DNA of 56,205 nt from UBA1715 sp036752345 (GTDB lineage: Bacteria; Bacteroidota; Bacteroidia; Bacteroidales; UBA1715): assembly GCA_036752345.1 (NCBI GenBank), contig DAIOSV010000007.1, forward strand, positions 1 to 56,205, read 5' to 3'. The notes under the pieces are model-generated. The model was not told where the DNA came from. It made no database searches and was given only the letters and a program-made list of their open reading frames with translations. A program made the translations under genes and the position numbers. Shown here one piece after another: positions 1-8,208 of this stretch (position 1 is its first letter; each line of letters opens with the position of its first letter).

Positions 1-152
1 TTTCGCGAACGCGCATCTATTGAACGTTTGGTAATTCGTACCTCATGAATCTCGTTCATCGGCAGAGGTAATTGTTCCGCTACCGTTTTTTTGAGCAAGA
101 AATCATTGGCGGCAATTTTAGGAGAAACTTGTATTGAGAGTGTTTGTAGCAT
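1..152 (-). CDS. FAD-dependent oxidoreductase, N-terminal fragment
   Basis: Reading the minus strand from the ATG at 152-150 gives 50 complete codons that run off the window edge. The visible part ends in TKRSIDARSR. A KRSIDAR-type stretch in this position is what I remember from the N-terminus of a widespread Bacteroidetes NAD(P)/FAD-dependent oxidoreductase, where it precedes the nucleotide-binding fold. No Rossmann motif is inside the window, so the family call is from memory of this leader only. The start lies 3 bp beyond the porT stop, so it is probably the third gene of a ubiE-porT transcription unit. Confidence 0.45.
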   Translation of the reverse strand, partial: MLQTLSIQVSPKIAANDFLLKKTVAEQLPLPMNEIHEVRITKRSIDARSR

Positions 153-154
153 AC

Positions 155-883
155 TTATTCAAAATGAAATGACAGAACAAAGATTCGGTTTTTAATAGCA
201 TCAACTGCCGTACAATATTCTGTTGGTTCCGTTTGAAGAATATTTCGCATACCAAAACTATATTTAAACTCTGCAGCAAACTTAAAATAAACAAGGAAAA
301 AATCCACACCAAAACCAAATTCATAAAAATAATCAAGAGGATCCGGATTAATTGTATAGCCTTCATTTTCCCTTCCTGCTCGTTTCGCATCAAGGTCATA
401 ACGTACGGCCATTCCACCTATCAAATACGGACGGTAATTATTTATTCTTTTTCCTCTAAACTTCAACAGAAGTGGCACATCAATGTAGATGCTCGGGATT
501 TTCATGGTGTATTCATACAACGTCGGCTCAAACCGTGGAGTTCCCGGTTTCCGCATTTGATACACCAAGTTTCGTTGTCCAAGCATTAATCCGGGCAAAA
601 GTCGAAGCGAAAAATAATTTCCCAAACGTAATTCACTGATAACGTTGAAATTAAATCCTACGGTGCCGTGCGCCTCAACTTTATAAACTGAGTCAGCCAA
701 ACCAGTATATAGAAGTGATGAATCAGGGAAAATCCGATAATTCATTTGATTTGTCGCCAACGTGAAACCAAGATGGAACCATTTTTTATCGTACTCCTGA
801 TTGTGCAATAGCTTCTTTTGCTGCGCAAAACTTTGCGTGGCAACCAACAATAAGAGAAATATTTGAAGGACCTTTTTCAACAA
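155..883 (-). CDS. porT: PorT-like outer-membrane protein (type IX secretion)
   Basis: This 242-residue protein has a clear signal peptide (Lys-Lys, then a Leu-rich core ending in QSFAQ at about residue 21) and then alternating polar and aromatic strands typical of an eight-stranded outer-membrane barrel. It ends in an aromatic residue pair close to the C-terminus (FHFE). PorT is a membrane component needed for type IX secretion in Porphyromonas and Flavobacterium. The call rests on length, barrel character and the position directly downstream of ubiE, an arrangement I recall for porT in Bacteroidetes. A generic porin-family barrel (OMP_b-brl_2) is the alternative. If correct, the organism has a type IX secretion system. 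Confidence 0.7.
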   Translation of the reverse strand: MLKKVLQIFLLLLVATQSFAQQKKLLHNQEYDKKWFHLGFTLATNQMNYRIFPDSSLLYTGLADSVYKVEAHGTVGFNFNVISELRLGNYFSLRLLPGLMLGQRNLVYQMRKPGTPRFEPTLYEYTMKIPSIYIDVPLLLKFRGKRINNYRPYLIGGMAVRYDLDAKRAGRENEGYTINPDPLDYFYEFGFGVDFFLVYFKFAAEFKYSFGMRNILQTEPTEYCTAVDAIKNRIFVLSFHFE

Positions 884-919
884 AAAATTTTTACAAAAAT
901 AGTGTTTTTACGATTGCGT

Positions 920-1504
920 TTACTTCGTACAAATGTAAAGTGATGCTATTCCAAACGATAAAGAATGAACAATAGTATTTGAAAAACCGGCTTTTAAAGT
1001 TTCTTGCACAAATTTCTCGCCATACGGGAACTCTTGTACCGAATTGAAAAGATAGAAATANNNNNNNNNNNNNNNNNNNNNNNNNNNNNNNNNNNNNNNN
1101 NNNNNNNNNNNNNNNNNNNNNNNNNNNNNNNNNNNNNNNNNNNNNNNNNNNNNNNNNNNNTCAGCATCGCCAACTTCAAGCGAAACAACCGATTGCAGAT
1201 TTTGTTTGGCAATTTTTTCAACACCTACCGCAAGCATTTTTTCTGAAATATCAATTCCTGTGATTTTTGACGGATGCAATTTTTGAGCAGAAAGCACGGC
1301 AAAATCGCCGGTACCGGTAGCCACGTCCAGCATGGTCTGCGGATTCAATGGTTTGAGTCCTTTTATTGCCTTGTTGCGCCATATTTTGTCAATATTGAGC
1401 GACAGTGCATGATTCAAAAAATCATACGTGCCGGCTATGTTATTGAACATTTGCGCAACTTGCTCTTTTTTCGTTTTATGAGAATCTTTGTACGGAATCG
1501 CCAT
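920..1504 (-). CDS. ubiE: Demethylmenaquinone methyltransferase, interrupted by an assembly gap
   Basis: This SAM-dependent methyltransferase makes menaquinone from demethylmenaquinone. The N-terminal 114 codons (1504 to 1161) carry MFNNIAGTYDFLN and the SAM-binding LDVATGTGDFA loop. After 100 N the frame resumes with a typical UbiE tail (NSVQEFPYG, then FGIASLYICTK). The first and last parts match the same family, so the scaffold join is believable. Only about 161 residues are visible against the usual 240 or so, so about 80 residues are missing and the true gap is nearer 240 than 100 bases. The ATG at 1504 follows a good Bacteroidetes -7 box at 1535-1527. Confidence 0.9.
   Translation of the reverse strand: MAIPYKDSHKTKKEQVAQMFNNIAGTYDFLNHALSLNIDKIWRNKAIKGLKPLNPQTMLDVATGTGDFAVLSAQKLHPSKITGIDISEKMLAVGVEKIAKQNLQSVVSLEVGDAXXXXXXXXXXXXXXXXXXXXXXXXXXXXXXXXXXYFYLFNSVQEFPYGEKFVQETLKAGFSNTIVHSLSFGIASLYICTK
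1061..1160. other. Assembly gap (100 N) inside ubiE
   Basis: Exactly 100 N, a placeholder length. It removes the central part of ubiE, which from family length should be roughly 240 bases. Confidence 0.99.
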
Positions 1505-1526
1505 CGTTCGTCGCCTTGAATTTGAT

Positions 1527-1535
1527 GCAAAGATA
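1527..1535 (-). promoter_or_regulatory. Bacteroidetes -7 element upstream of ubiE
   Basis: The minus strand reads TATCTTTGC, a perfect match to TAnnTTTGC, 22 bases before the ubiE ATG. No convincing TTG -33 box was seen at the right distance. Confidence 0.6.
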
Positions 1536-1624
1536 AAGTTATCTCTTTACATATTGATGTAGAAGCCAATACGAAAATTGGGAAAACTAGAATTATTTCA
1601 CCCTTAATTCATTCTATCTCAAAA

Positions 1625-1655
1625 TTGAGGGTTCACCAAAAAAACGTATACTTGC
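1625..1655 (+). promoter_or_regulatory. Possible promoter of the membrane protein gene
   Basis: TTG at 1625-1627 is followed about 19 bases later by TATACTTGC at 1647-1655, one mismatch from TAnnTTTGC. It lies 17 bases before the ATG at 1673. The match is imperfect, so this is tentative. Confidence 0.35.
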
Positions 1656-1672
1656 AATAAGAAATAACGAAG

Positions 1673-2755
1673 ATGGCGATTTTACTTTCTCTTGCTTGGA
1701 CAATCATATTCCTTTTTATTATTTGGAGACATCCGTTTTTCAAGATTCAAGGCATTGCGCAATGGATAATTTTGGCATTCTTCGTGGGTAAAATTGGCGT
1801 ATCGGTTGTGCTAAACTACATTTACACAACGTATTACCCCGACACTTCTACCAGCGACATTCACAAATACTTTAACGATGCGGTAGCGCTTTTTGAATCA
1901 ATTCACGTGTCAGTTATTGATTACTTGAAAATATTGCTCGGCATTGACATGAACAATCCGCGCATTGTGGAATATTTAGGAAATACCAATTACTGGACTC
2001 GCCAATATGAATACGGATTTTTCACTGATAATCAGACAATTATACGGGTAAATATGCTCGTCATGTTAGTTTCGGGGAAATTGCTCAGCGTGCATTATCT
2101 GTTTGCCGATTTTGTATCGCTCTTCTCGTTCTTCTTGATTTACAAAGCGTTTGCAAAATTGTTCGATGCAAAATACGTTTTGCTCTTTTTTATTTTTCTC
2201 ATGCCATCATGTCTTTTATGGACNNNNNNNNNNNNNNNNNNNNNNNNNNNNNNNNNNNNNNNNNNNNNNNNNNNNNNNNNNNNNNNNNNNNNNNNNNNNN
2301 NNNNNNNNNNNNNNNNNNNNNNNTCAAAACGAAGCGATTTTATCAATACCGCAATCGTAGAAAATGCAGGCAGTTACATAGCTATTGGCAAAATTGAACC
2401 AACCGTATGGAATTTCCTAAGCGAAACGCCACGAGCACTCTGGAACGGTCTTGCACTTCCCTACATTTGGAATATTCAAAGCATCATTCATAGCGTTTCT
2501 GCGCTGGAATCGTTGCTCTTTTTTGTATTGTTGGCACTCATGATTTTTTTCTACAAACAGCCACGCGACGAACAAAAAAATTTCATTTGGTTTTGCATTG
2601 CTTTTTCGCTTGTATTAGTGTGGATTATAGGCATAACGACTCCGGTAGTCGGCGCAATTGTTCGCTACAAAATGCCATGTTTTCCATTTTTATACACTAC
2701 TTTTGCTTTGCTCATTGATTGGGACAAGATTATACTCAGATTTAAAAGGAAATAG
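1673..2755 (+). CDS. Polytopic membrane protein of unknown function, interrupted by a gap
   Basis: The frame encodes a largely hydrophobic protein with at least seven predicted membrane segments: two in residues 1-55, more at about 125-185, and three at about 285-350. Between the first segments is a hydrophilic stretch with TSDIHKYFNDA. The part after the 100 N gap is also membrane-like and ends in VRYKMPCFPFLYTTF followed by basic residues, so the two sides probably belong to one gene. Such proteins in Bacteroidetes are usually unannotated and may act in surface polysaccharide assembly, but I see no catalytic motif and assign no function. The stop is 2 bp before the next start, so the pair is probably co-transcribed. 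Confidence 0.7.
   Translation: MAILLSLAWTIIFLFIIWRHPFFKIQGIAQWIILAFFVGKIGVSVVLNYIYTTYYPDTSTSDIHKYFNDAVALFESIHVSVIDYLKILLGIDMNNPRIVEYLGNTNYWTRQYEYGFFTDNQTIIRVNMLVMLVSGKLLSVHYLFADFVSLFSFFLIYKAFAKLFDAKYVLLFFIFLMPSCLLWXXXXXXXXXXXXXXXXXXXXXXXXXXXXXXXXXXSKRSDFINTAIVENAGSYIAIGKIEPTVWNFLSETPRALWNGLALPYIWNIQSIIHSVSALESLLFFVLLALMIFFYKQPRDEQKNFIWFCIAFSLVLVWIIGITTPVVGAIVRYKMPCFPFLYTTFALLIDWDKIILRFKRK
2224..2323. other. Assembly gap (100 N) inside the membrane protein gene
   Basis: Exactly 100 N. Both flanks are membrane-protein-like and in the same frame if 100 is taken literally, but the true length is unknown. Confidence 0.99.
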
Positions 2756-2757
2756 AC

Positions 2758-3656
2758 ATGATAGAAACACAATCTTTTGATTACGAACGTCTTCGAAATT
2801 TTACGACGAATGTTTTAGAAGCTATGGGACACTCCCACGAAGATGCATTATTAGGCTCAGATGTTTTACTTTCTGCAGACCTTCGAGGCATTGATTCTCA
2901 TGGAGTTGCACGACTTCGTGGATATATAAATCTTTGGAAAGCAAACCGAATGAACCCACAACCGAAGTTGCGCATAGAACACGAAACTCCATCTACTGCG
3001 ACAATCGACGGCGATAACGGATTAGGACTTGTAGTTGCTCCAAAAGCAATGAAATTAGCGATAGAAAAAGCGCAAAATGTTGGATGCGGTTTTGTTGCTG
3101 TGAACAATTCAAATCACTTTGGTATTGCGGGTTACCATGCCATGATGGCGTTGGAACACGATATGATTGGTTTTGCATCGACTAACGCAACGCCAACAAC
3201 TGCGCCTACATTTGGTAAACAAAAAATGTTGGGAACAAACCCTATTGCTGTAGCATTTCCTACAGGAAAACAACCAAATTTAGTTGCTGACTTTGCATCT
3301 ACCGCAACTGCCGTTGGCAAATTGGAAATATTGCAACGCAAAGGTCAAGACGCTCCTCTAGGATGGATTCAAGACAAAGACGGAAATCCAACAACAGATT
3401 CTTTCGGTTTGAAAAAAGGTGGCATGTTGCTTCCGTTAGGTTCTGACCGCGAACACAGTAGCCACAAAGGTTTCTGCCTTGGTTCTATTGTAGACATTAT
3501 GTGTGCCGTACTTTCGGGCGCAAATTATGGACCTTGGGTTCCTCCGTTCCTTGCGTTTCTACAACCTCGCGAAGACCTTGTAGGAAAAGGAATTGGTCAC
3601 ATTGTAGGAGCTATGCGCGTTGATGCTTTCAGACCTACCGATGAGTTCAAGAGACA
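2758..3656 (+). CDS. Malate/L-lactate dehydrogenase family (Ldh_2), 3' end lost in gap
   Basis: About 300 residues of a YlbC/ComC-type NAD(P)-dependent malate/lactate/sulfolactate dehydrogenase are visible. Family hallmarks are ADLRGIDSHGVARL near residue 45, NNSNHFGIAGYH near 120, the MLGTNPIAVAFP strand near 160 and SSHKGFCLG near 240. This fold is unrelated to classical Rossmann MDH. Family members are about 350 residues, so roughly 50 C-terminal residues fall in the gap starting at 3657. The frame continues after the gap into an unrelated protein, so this gene must be ended at the gap. The ATG at 2758 sits 2 bp after the preceding stop with an AAAGGAAA stretch just upstream. Confidence 0.88.
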
Positions 3657-3756
3657 NNNNNNNNNNNNNNNNNNNNNNNNNNNNNNNNNNNNNNNNNNNN
3701 NNNNNNNNNNNNNNNNNNNNNNNNNNNNNNNNNNNNNNNNNNNNNNNNNNNNNNNN
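3657..3756. other. Assembly gap (100 N) joining two different genes
   Basis: Exactly 100 N. The left side is Ldh_2 dehydrogenase and the right side is a DapF C-terminus. Family lengths suggest that some 50 residues of the first and about 170-180 residues of the second are missing, so at least about 700 bases are hidden, or the join is wrong. Confidence 0.97.
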
Positions 3757-4035
3757 AACCGCACCAATGTGCAATTTGCACACGTTATAAATCGGCATTT
3801 GGTTGAAATAAAAATCTGGGAACGTGGCGTTGGAAACACGCTTGCATCAGGAAGTTCATCGTGCGCAGTTGCTTCTGCTATGCGAAAAAACAACTTGGTT
3901 GACCAAGATGTAACAATAAAAATGCCCGGCGGCGAACTGCAAATTTCCATTGACGATGAATGGAACATAAAAATGACCGGACCGGCTCAAGAAATATGTT
4001 CAGGCGTATTTTCCAAAGAAATGCTTGAAGCATAA
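3757..4035 (+). CDS. dapF: Diaminopimelate epimerase-like protein, C-terminal fragment
   Basis: The 92 codons after the gap match the C-terminal domain of PLP-independent DapF: NRTNVQFAHV, then the substrate-binding ERGVG pair, then LPGG-like MPGGELQI, then MTGPA and the final SGVF. DapF interconverts LL- and meso-diaminopimelate for peptidoglycan and lysine synthesis, which fits a MurE of the DAP type in this window. In E. coli the sequence ERGAGETQACGSG carries catalytic Cys217. Here the equivalent is ERGVGNTLASGSS, with Ser at that position and a Cys five residues later. It may therefore be a variant epimerase, a racemase of the same fold, or inactive. The first catalytic Cys lies in the missing part. 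Confidence 0.8.
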   Translation, partial: NRTNVQFAHVINRHLVEIKIWERGVGNTLASGSSSCAVASAMRKNNLVDQDVTIKMPGGELQISIDDEWNIKMTGPAQEICSGVFSKEMLEA

Positions 4036-4054
4036 ATCATACAACATACTCCAA

Positions 4055-4093
4055 CAAAAAAGCAACGAACGTAAAACCCTCGTTGCTTTTTTG
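4055..4093. terminator. Bidirectional Rho-independent terminator
   Basis: A perfect 14-bp stem (CAAAAAAGCAACGA at 4055-4068 pairs with 4080-4093) with an 11-base loop. A/T runs on both sides let it serve dapF on the plus strand and the gmhB-like gene on the minus strand. Confidence 0.85.
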
Positions 4094-4116
4094 TTTTATG
4101 ACTTTTTAAGCTGAAT

Positions 4117-4614
4117 TTATATTTCGCCGGAAATGATTTTCTTGCAATACGGTACTATATTTTCGTTCTTTGAGATTTTCACGCCAACTATTCCAGCTCG
4201 CTCTGCGGCTTCTATGTCGCGTTCTCCGTCGCCAATCAAGTACGACTGATTTCTGTCAATATCAAAATCAGCGATTGCTTTTTCAATTAGCAAAGAGCCC
4301 GGTTTTCGGCATTCGCATGGACCGGTTATAGAAGGATAATGTGGGCAGTAATACACGCCAGCTAAGTCAATTCCCTGTTCTTTTAATTTTTCACACATGT
4401 AGGCGTGAAGCACTTCTACATCATGTTCGGTATATTCACCTTTTGCCACACCACCTTGATTGGTAATGACAACAAAAATATATCCTGCATCGCGCAACAA
4501 ACGCAAACCCTCAAACAATCCGGGATTAAAGTAAAAATCTTCAATTTTGTACGTGTAATACAACGTACCATCGTTTATAACGCCATCGCGGTCAAGGAAT
4601 ATCGCTTTTTTCAT
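4117..4614 (-). CDS. gmhB: HAD-IIIA phosphatase, GmhB (heptose-1,7-bisphosphate phosphatase) like
   Basis: This 165-residue HAD phosphatase has motif I at FLDRDGVIND, motif II at VITNQGG, and motif III/IV at CRKPG followed by IGDGERDIEAA. Between them sits the Cys/His zinc site of the family (CPHYP, then CECRKP). GmhB removes the C7 phosphate of D-glycero-D-manno-heptose 1,7-bisphosphate for LPS core. The related histidinol-phosphatase is the alternative but would normally sit with his genes. The start ATG at 4614 is preferred over an ATG four codons upstream because it begins one base after the stop of the MBL gene and gives MKKAIFLDRDG directly. Confidence 0.82.
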   Translation of the reverse strand: MKKAIFLDRDGVINDGTLYYTYKIEDFYFNPGLFEGLRLLRDAGYIFVVITNQGGVAKGEYTEHDVEVLHAYMCEKLKEQGIDLAGVYYCPHYPSITGPCECRKPGSLLIEKAIADFDIDRNQSYLIGDGERDIEAAERAGIVGVKISKNENIVPYCKKIISGEI

Positions 4615-4615
4615 A

Positions 4616-5389
4616 CTAACAATCAATTTCTAATCCGTCGTATCCAAGATACACATTTGGTGGGAGTAACATACTCGTTTCGGCATAAAAACCTATATCG
4701 TGGCTCATATGCGTGAGATATGCTTTTTGTGGGTGTACTTTTTCAATTATTTCGAGAGCTTGCGCAACCGAAAAATGAGAATAATGAGGGTGGAAACACA
4801 ACGCATTTATAACTAAAACCTCCACTCCGTCAAGCAAGTCCATGGTTTTTTGAGGAATCATGGACGCATCGGTAATGTATGCGAATTGCCCAATTCTGTA
4901 TCCGAAAATTGGTAAATCCATATGCTTCACGCGCAGTGGTTGAATAGTAATTCCGCTATATTCAAACGCCTCCTCGGTAATTTCCTGCACATTCATCATA
5001 GGCACTCCCGGATATTTATGTTTTTTAAACACATAGGAATATTCCTTTCGGATAGCTTCTATCACACGATTTTCGCCAAAAATTGCCAACGCTTGATGCA
5101 TCATGAAATTGAATGGTCGAATGTCGTCCAATCCGGCTAAATGGTCTTTGTGTTCATGAGTAATGAGCAATGCGTCAAGCGATACTATCTTATTTGTAAG
5201 CATTTGTTGACGGAAATCAGGACCGGCATCTATCACAATGTGCACGCCATTAACATCAAGGAAAAATGCAGTACGTAATCGTTTATCATGCGAATCGAGA
5301 GACTTACAAACAGCACATTCACAACCAATTACCGGAACGCCTTGCGAAGTTCCTGTGCCAAGAAATATGCCGTGAATATTATATCTCAT
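4616..5389 (-). CDS. MBL-fold metallo-hydrolase (PhnP/RNase Z-like)
   Basis: This 257-residue metallo-beta-lactamase-fold hydrolase has the metal motif THEHKDHLAGLDDIR near residue 80, preceded by DAGPDFRQQ, and later metal ligands in ITDASM, NALCFHPHYSHFS and LTHMSHD. Two Cys in the N-terminal IGCECAVCKS stretch are typical of PhnP-like members. The family cleaves cyclic or phosphodiester substrates; the physiological substrate here is unknown. The start at 5389 (MRYNIHG) overlaps the end of the pgpH-like gene by 11 bases, implying translational coupling. Longer in-frame starts would lie deep inside that gene. Confidence 0.82.
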   Translation of the reverse strand: MRYNIHGIFLGTGTSQGVPVIGCECAVCKSLDSHDKRLRTAFFLDVNGVHIVIDAGPDFRQQMLTNKIVSLDALLITHEHKDHLAGLDDIRPFNFMMHQALAIFGENRVIEAIRKEYSYVFKKHKYPGVPMMNVQEITEEAFEYSGITIQPLRVKHMDLPIFGYRIGQFAYITDASMIPQKTMDLLDGVEVLVINALCFHPHYSHFSVAQALEIIEKVHPQKAYLTHMSHDIGFYAETSMLLPPNVYLGYDGLEIDC

Positions 5390-7469
5390 TTGTATCTTCT
5401 TTCGGTTCGTCAGGATACGGAACGCGCGCATGATACAAGTTTATCAACTTTTCGACAAAGACACCTTTCACTATATCCAAATCTTTTAATGTAATATCGG
5501 CATACTCCAATTGCTTACTTTGGATTAAATGGTCAACAATTTTTTGTACCAATGCTTCCACTTGTTCTCGCGTTTCAAGATTCACACTACGCGAAGCCGC
5601 TTCTACACCATCGGCGAGCATTATTACCGCTAATTCTTTATTCACAACTTTTGATGTAGGATATTGGAACAATGATTCATCAACAGGTTCGTCGGGATGC
5701 ATTTTCTTATATTTATCAAGGAAAAACATCGTCTTTGAATTACCATGATGCCCATATATAATTTGTTCCAAAGAATATGGCAGTCCATTTTTTCGTGCAA
5801 GTTCACGTCCGTACACCACGTGATTAATGATAATCTGCGCACTTTTTTCAGGTGGTAGTTTATCATGTGGATTTTCCTTAAACGTCTGGTTTTCAACAAA
5901 GAATGCCGGATTTTTTAATTTCCCCACATCGTGATACAAACCGCCAATTCTACCAAGCAAATCGTTGCCACCTATTTCACGAAGCGCAACTTCAACAAAG
6001 TTTGCTACCTGCAAAGAATGCTGAAACGTACCCGGAGCTTTATCGGAAAGTTCTCGCAACAAGCCGCGGCTTGTGTCGGAAAGTTCAAACAAGGTAATAT
6101 CTGATGGGAATCTGAAAATTTTCTCAAACACAAAAATGAACAAATAGGTGGTAAGCAAAAGCACACAACTCGCAAGGAACCACAACAATTGTGTCCAATC
6201 AAAGCCCGAAATTCCACCTAACTTCACGAGCGATAATGCGAAGAAGATTCCGGCATACGAAACAAAAGCAATTATTGCGGTAAAAAACAAGAAACTCCGT
6301 TGATAGTGATTTCCAAGGCTATACAATGCAATTACGCCAACTGAGATTTGCAAGAAGGTGAAATCGAACGGATTGGGCGCTATGAACCCGATTATAAGCA
6401 TTGTCACTATATGAACGAACAATGCTACACGAGCGTTAAGAAAATTCTTTATCAAAATTGGCAAAGCTACGTATGGTACGAGATAAATACTCACATGATT
6501 GAATTTTTGTGTAACGGTTGCCATTGCCACAAAAAGAACTACCACCGAAACTATAAACAACGAATATTTCACTCTGGCAAATACTTCGGGCTCGGAGTAT
6601 AGAATCAATAAAATCAGTACAAGAAAAGCCACAAGAGTCAAGACAAACTGACCTGCTCCAATTGCTATTCTTCCATCAAACGTTACATTTCCCGATTCAT
6701 ATTCTTTTTTGAGAGAATTGAGCACTTTAATATCACTCTCCGTAACCACAGAACCGCGACTTATAATACGCGTTCCCTCGGTTACATATCCATATTTTTC
6801 CGAAACAGTTGCAAGCAACTCTTCTTTCATTTCCGATGAAACCTCGTCGTTGTATATGGTATTTGGCACTAATGCATTGAAAATAATTTCTTTGAATTTC
6901 ATTCGTTGTATTGAATCGAAACTAGCCGGAATTTTTTGCATCAAATCGCCATGAGCCTCAGGAAGCGTGCGCACCGAATGTATTGAAAGGCGCTCTCTTT
7001 CGGGCAAACGCTCTACAACCAAGGTTTTGTATGGTTTCTGCACATCAATGATACCTGCATCATAAATTGAACGAAGCAATCTATCAAAGTCAGATAATCC
7101 TTCCGATGCTACCAATGTCTTGTAATCGTTCACAGAATCGCTCACGGAATGATATAAATTGTGTAGGAATCCTTCATAAATTGAATTTATTACTTGATTG
7201 TACACCGTAGAATCGTAGGTATAATAAGGAGAAAATTTCTTCATCACGCTGTCGCGCTGCGCTTGTATTTCATCTTCGGTTTTATCAATAGAAAATCCAA
7301 ATGGAGCATACAAATCGTCATGAAGCCAAACTTTATTTTGTTGATATTCAAACTCGAATTTCTTTTCGTTTGGCATAAAGAGCATAACCGAAACCATGCC
7401 TAACGAAAATAAAATTAATGAGATAATAAAGAGTTTGTGGGCCTTTATAAACTCGAAAAAATTCTTCAT
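5379..7469 (-). CDS. pgpH: Membrane HD phosphodiesterase, PgpH family (c-di-AMP hydrolase)
   Basis: This 696-residue protein has the PgpH architecture. It has one N-terminal membrane segment (about residues 12-31) and an extracytoplasmic 7TMR-HDED domain to about 270 (with EGTRIISRGSVVTESDI near 231). A block of hydrophobic segments follows (about 270-450), then a cytoplasmic HD domain with HDVGKLKNP at 513 and later HHG and DGVEAASRS metal or substrate motifs. PgpH proteins hydrolyse cyclic di-AMP, so this gene implies c-di-AMP signalling. It heads a three-gene minus-strand unit with the MBL hydrolase and the gmhB-like gene. The upstream region is shared with the divergent gene at 7537. Confidence 0.9.
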   Translation of the reverse strand: MKNFFEFIKAHKLFIISLILFSLGMVSVMLFMPNEKKFEFEYQQNKVWLHDDLYAPFGFSIDKTEDEIQAQRDSVMKKFSPYYTYDSTVYNQVINSIYEGFLHNLYHSVSDSVNDYKTLVASEGLSDFDRLLRSIYDAGIIDVQKPYKTLVVERLPERERLSIHSVRTLPEAHGDLMQKIPASFDSIQRMKFKEIIFNALVPNTIYNDEVSSEMKEELLATVSEKYGYVTEGTRIISRGSVVTESDIKVLNSLKKEYESGNVTFDGRIAIGAGQFVLTLVAFLVLILLILYSEPEVFARVKYSLFIVSVVVLFVAMATVTQKFNHVSIYLVPYVALPILIKNFLNARVALFVHIVTMLIIGFIAPNPFDFTFLQISVGVIALYSLGNHYQRSFLFFTAIIAFVSYAGIFFALSLVKLGGISGFDWTQLLWFLASCVLLLTTYLFIFVFEKIFRFPSDITLFELSDTSRGLLRELSDKAPGTFQHSLQVANFVEVALREIGGNDLLGRIGGLYHDVGKLKNPAFFVENQTFKENPHDKLPPEKSAQIIINHVVYGRELARKNGLPYSLEQIIYGHHGNSKTMFFLDKYKKMHPDEPVDESLFQYPTSKVVNKELAVIMLADGVEAASRSVNLETREQVEALVQKIVDHLIQSKQLEYADITLKDLDIVKGVFVEKLINLYHARVPYPDEPKEDTNEI

Positions 7470-7536
7470 TGAAATTTGATTTTAATATTCGCAAGTAAAA
7501 ATATATATTTACTGTCAATTTTTAAGCATAAAAGCA
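7470..7536. promoter_or_regulatory. Divergent promoter region
   Basis: The 67-bp AT-rich space separates divergently transcribed genes and must contain both promoters. Several near matches to TAnnTTT occur in the run ATATATATTTAC, but none is a clean TAnnTTTG on either strand, so no exact site is assigned. Confidence 0.4.
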
Positions 7537-8205
7537 ATGACAAAATTACGATTAGTTTTCAACGTAGAAGAGGGCACCTTAATCAACGAAAAATATATTA
7601 TTCAAAAAGATATGCTTAACCATATAGCTATGGTTCTTTCTAATATTCGCAATAGTGAAAACGATGTTATTTTAGTTACTGCCGGTGCCATTGCATCTGG
7701 TATTGAGCAAACAAAACGCTCTCACTACCCTACGCTATTGAGCGACAAACAAGCTCTTGCGGCGATTGGTCAGGTTGAATTGATAAAACGCTATCAAAAC
7801 ATTTTTGACGAATACACGCAAATGATAGCCCAAGTCTTACTTGCTCGCGACATTATTGAAAATCCGAAGCAACAATTCAATGCGAAAAACACTTTCAAGA
7901 AATTACTTTCGCTTGGCATTATTCCTGTAATCAACGAAAACGATACCATTTCTACCGCCGACATTGAGTTGGAAAACAACTATATGCTGACAGTTACCGT
8001 TGCTGACATTATTTCTGCTCACGCGCTCATTCAAATCAATAAAGACATGTCGTTCAAGATATTATGCAAGGGAAATGATTTCTGCTACCATTGCAAAGAC
8101 AAAGACGAACTCTTTAAATTTGTGAGAGAATACAATAAAAAACCAAACGGGAAAAATTTTCACTATCCAATAGTTTTCCCTTCCGATTGCAAGAAAAAAG
8201 AGTAA
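7537..8205 (+). CDS. Glutamate 5-kinase-like protein lacking catalytic residues
   Basis: The 222 residues follow the ProB amino-acid-kinase fold: VTAGAIASG (E. coli VTSGAIAAG), DKQALAAIGQ, NAKNTFKKLL and IIPVINENDTIS all align in order. The N-terminal KxGTS phosphate loop is replaced by VFNVEEGT. The GDNDxLSA loop that binds glutamate reads LENNYMLTV. The protein stops before any GTGGMxTK motif, and there is no PUA domain. E. coli ProB is 367 residues. It therefore keeps the fold but probably not ATP-dependent kinase activity. The gene is followed three bases after its stop by a similarly degenerate aminotransferase-like gene, so the two were probably kept together. A true ProB must be encoded elsewhere if proline is made. 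Confidence 0.75.
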   Translation: MTKLRLVFNVEEGTLINEKYIIQKDMLNHIAMVLSNIRNSENDVILVTAGAIASGIEQTKRSHYPTLLSDKQALAAIGQVELIKRYQNIFDEYTQMIAQVLLARDIIENPKQQFNAKNTFKKLLSLGIIPVINENDTISTADIELENNYMLTVTVADIISAHALIQINKDMSFKILCKGNDFCYHCKDKDELFKFVREYNKKPNGKNFHYPIVFPSDCKKKE

Positions 8206-8208
8206 AAA

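Noticed and set aside
3757..4035. C-terminal domain of the malate/lactate dehydrogenase
   Set aside because: The residues are DapF-type (ERGVG, MPGGEL, MTGPA), not Ldh_2.
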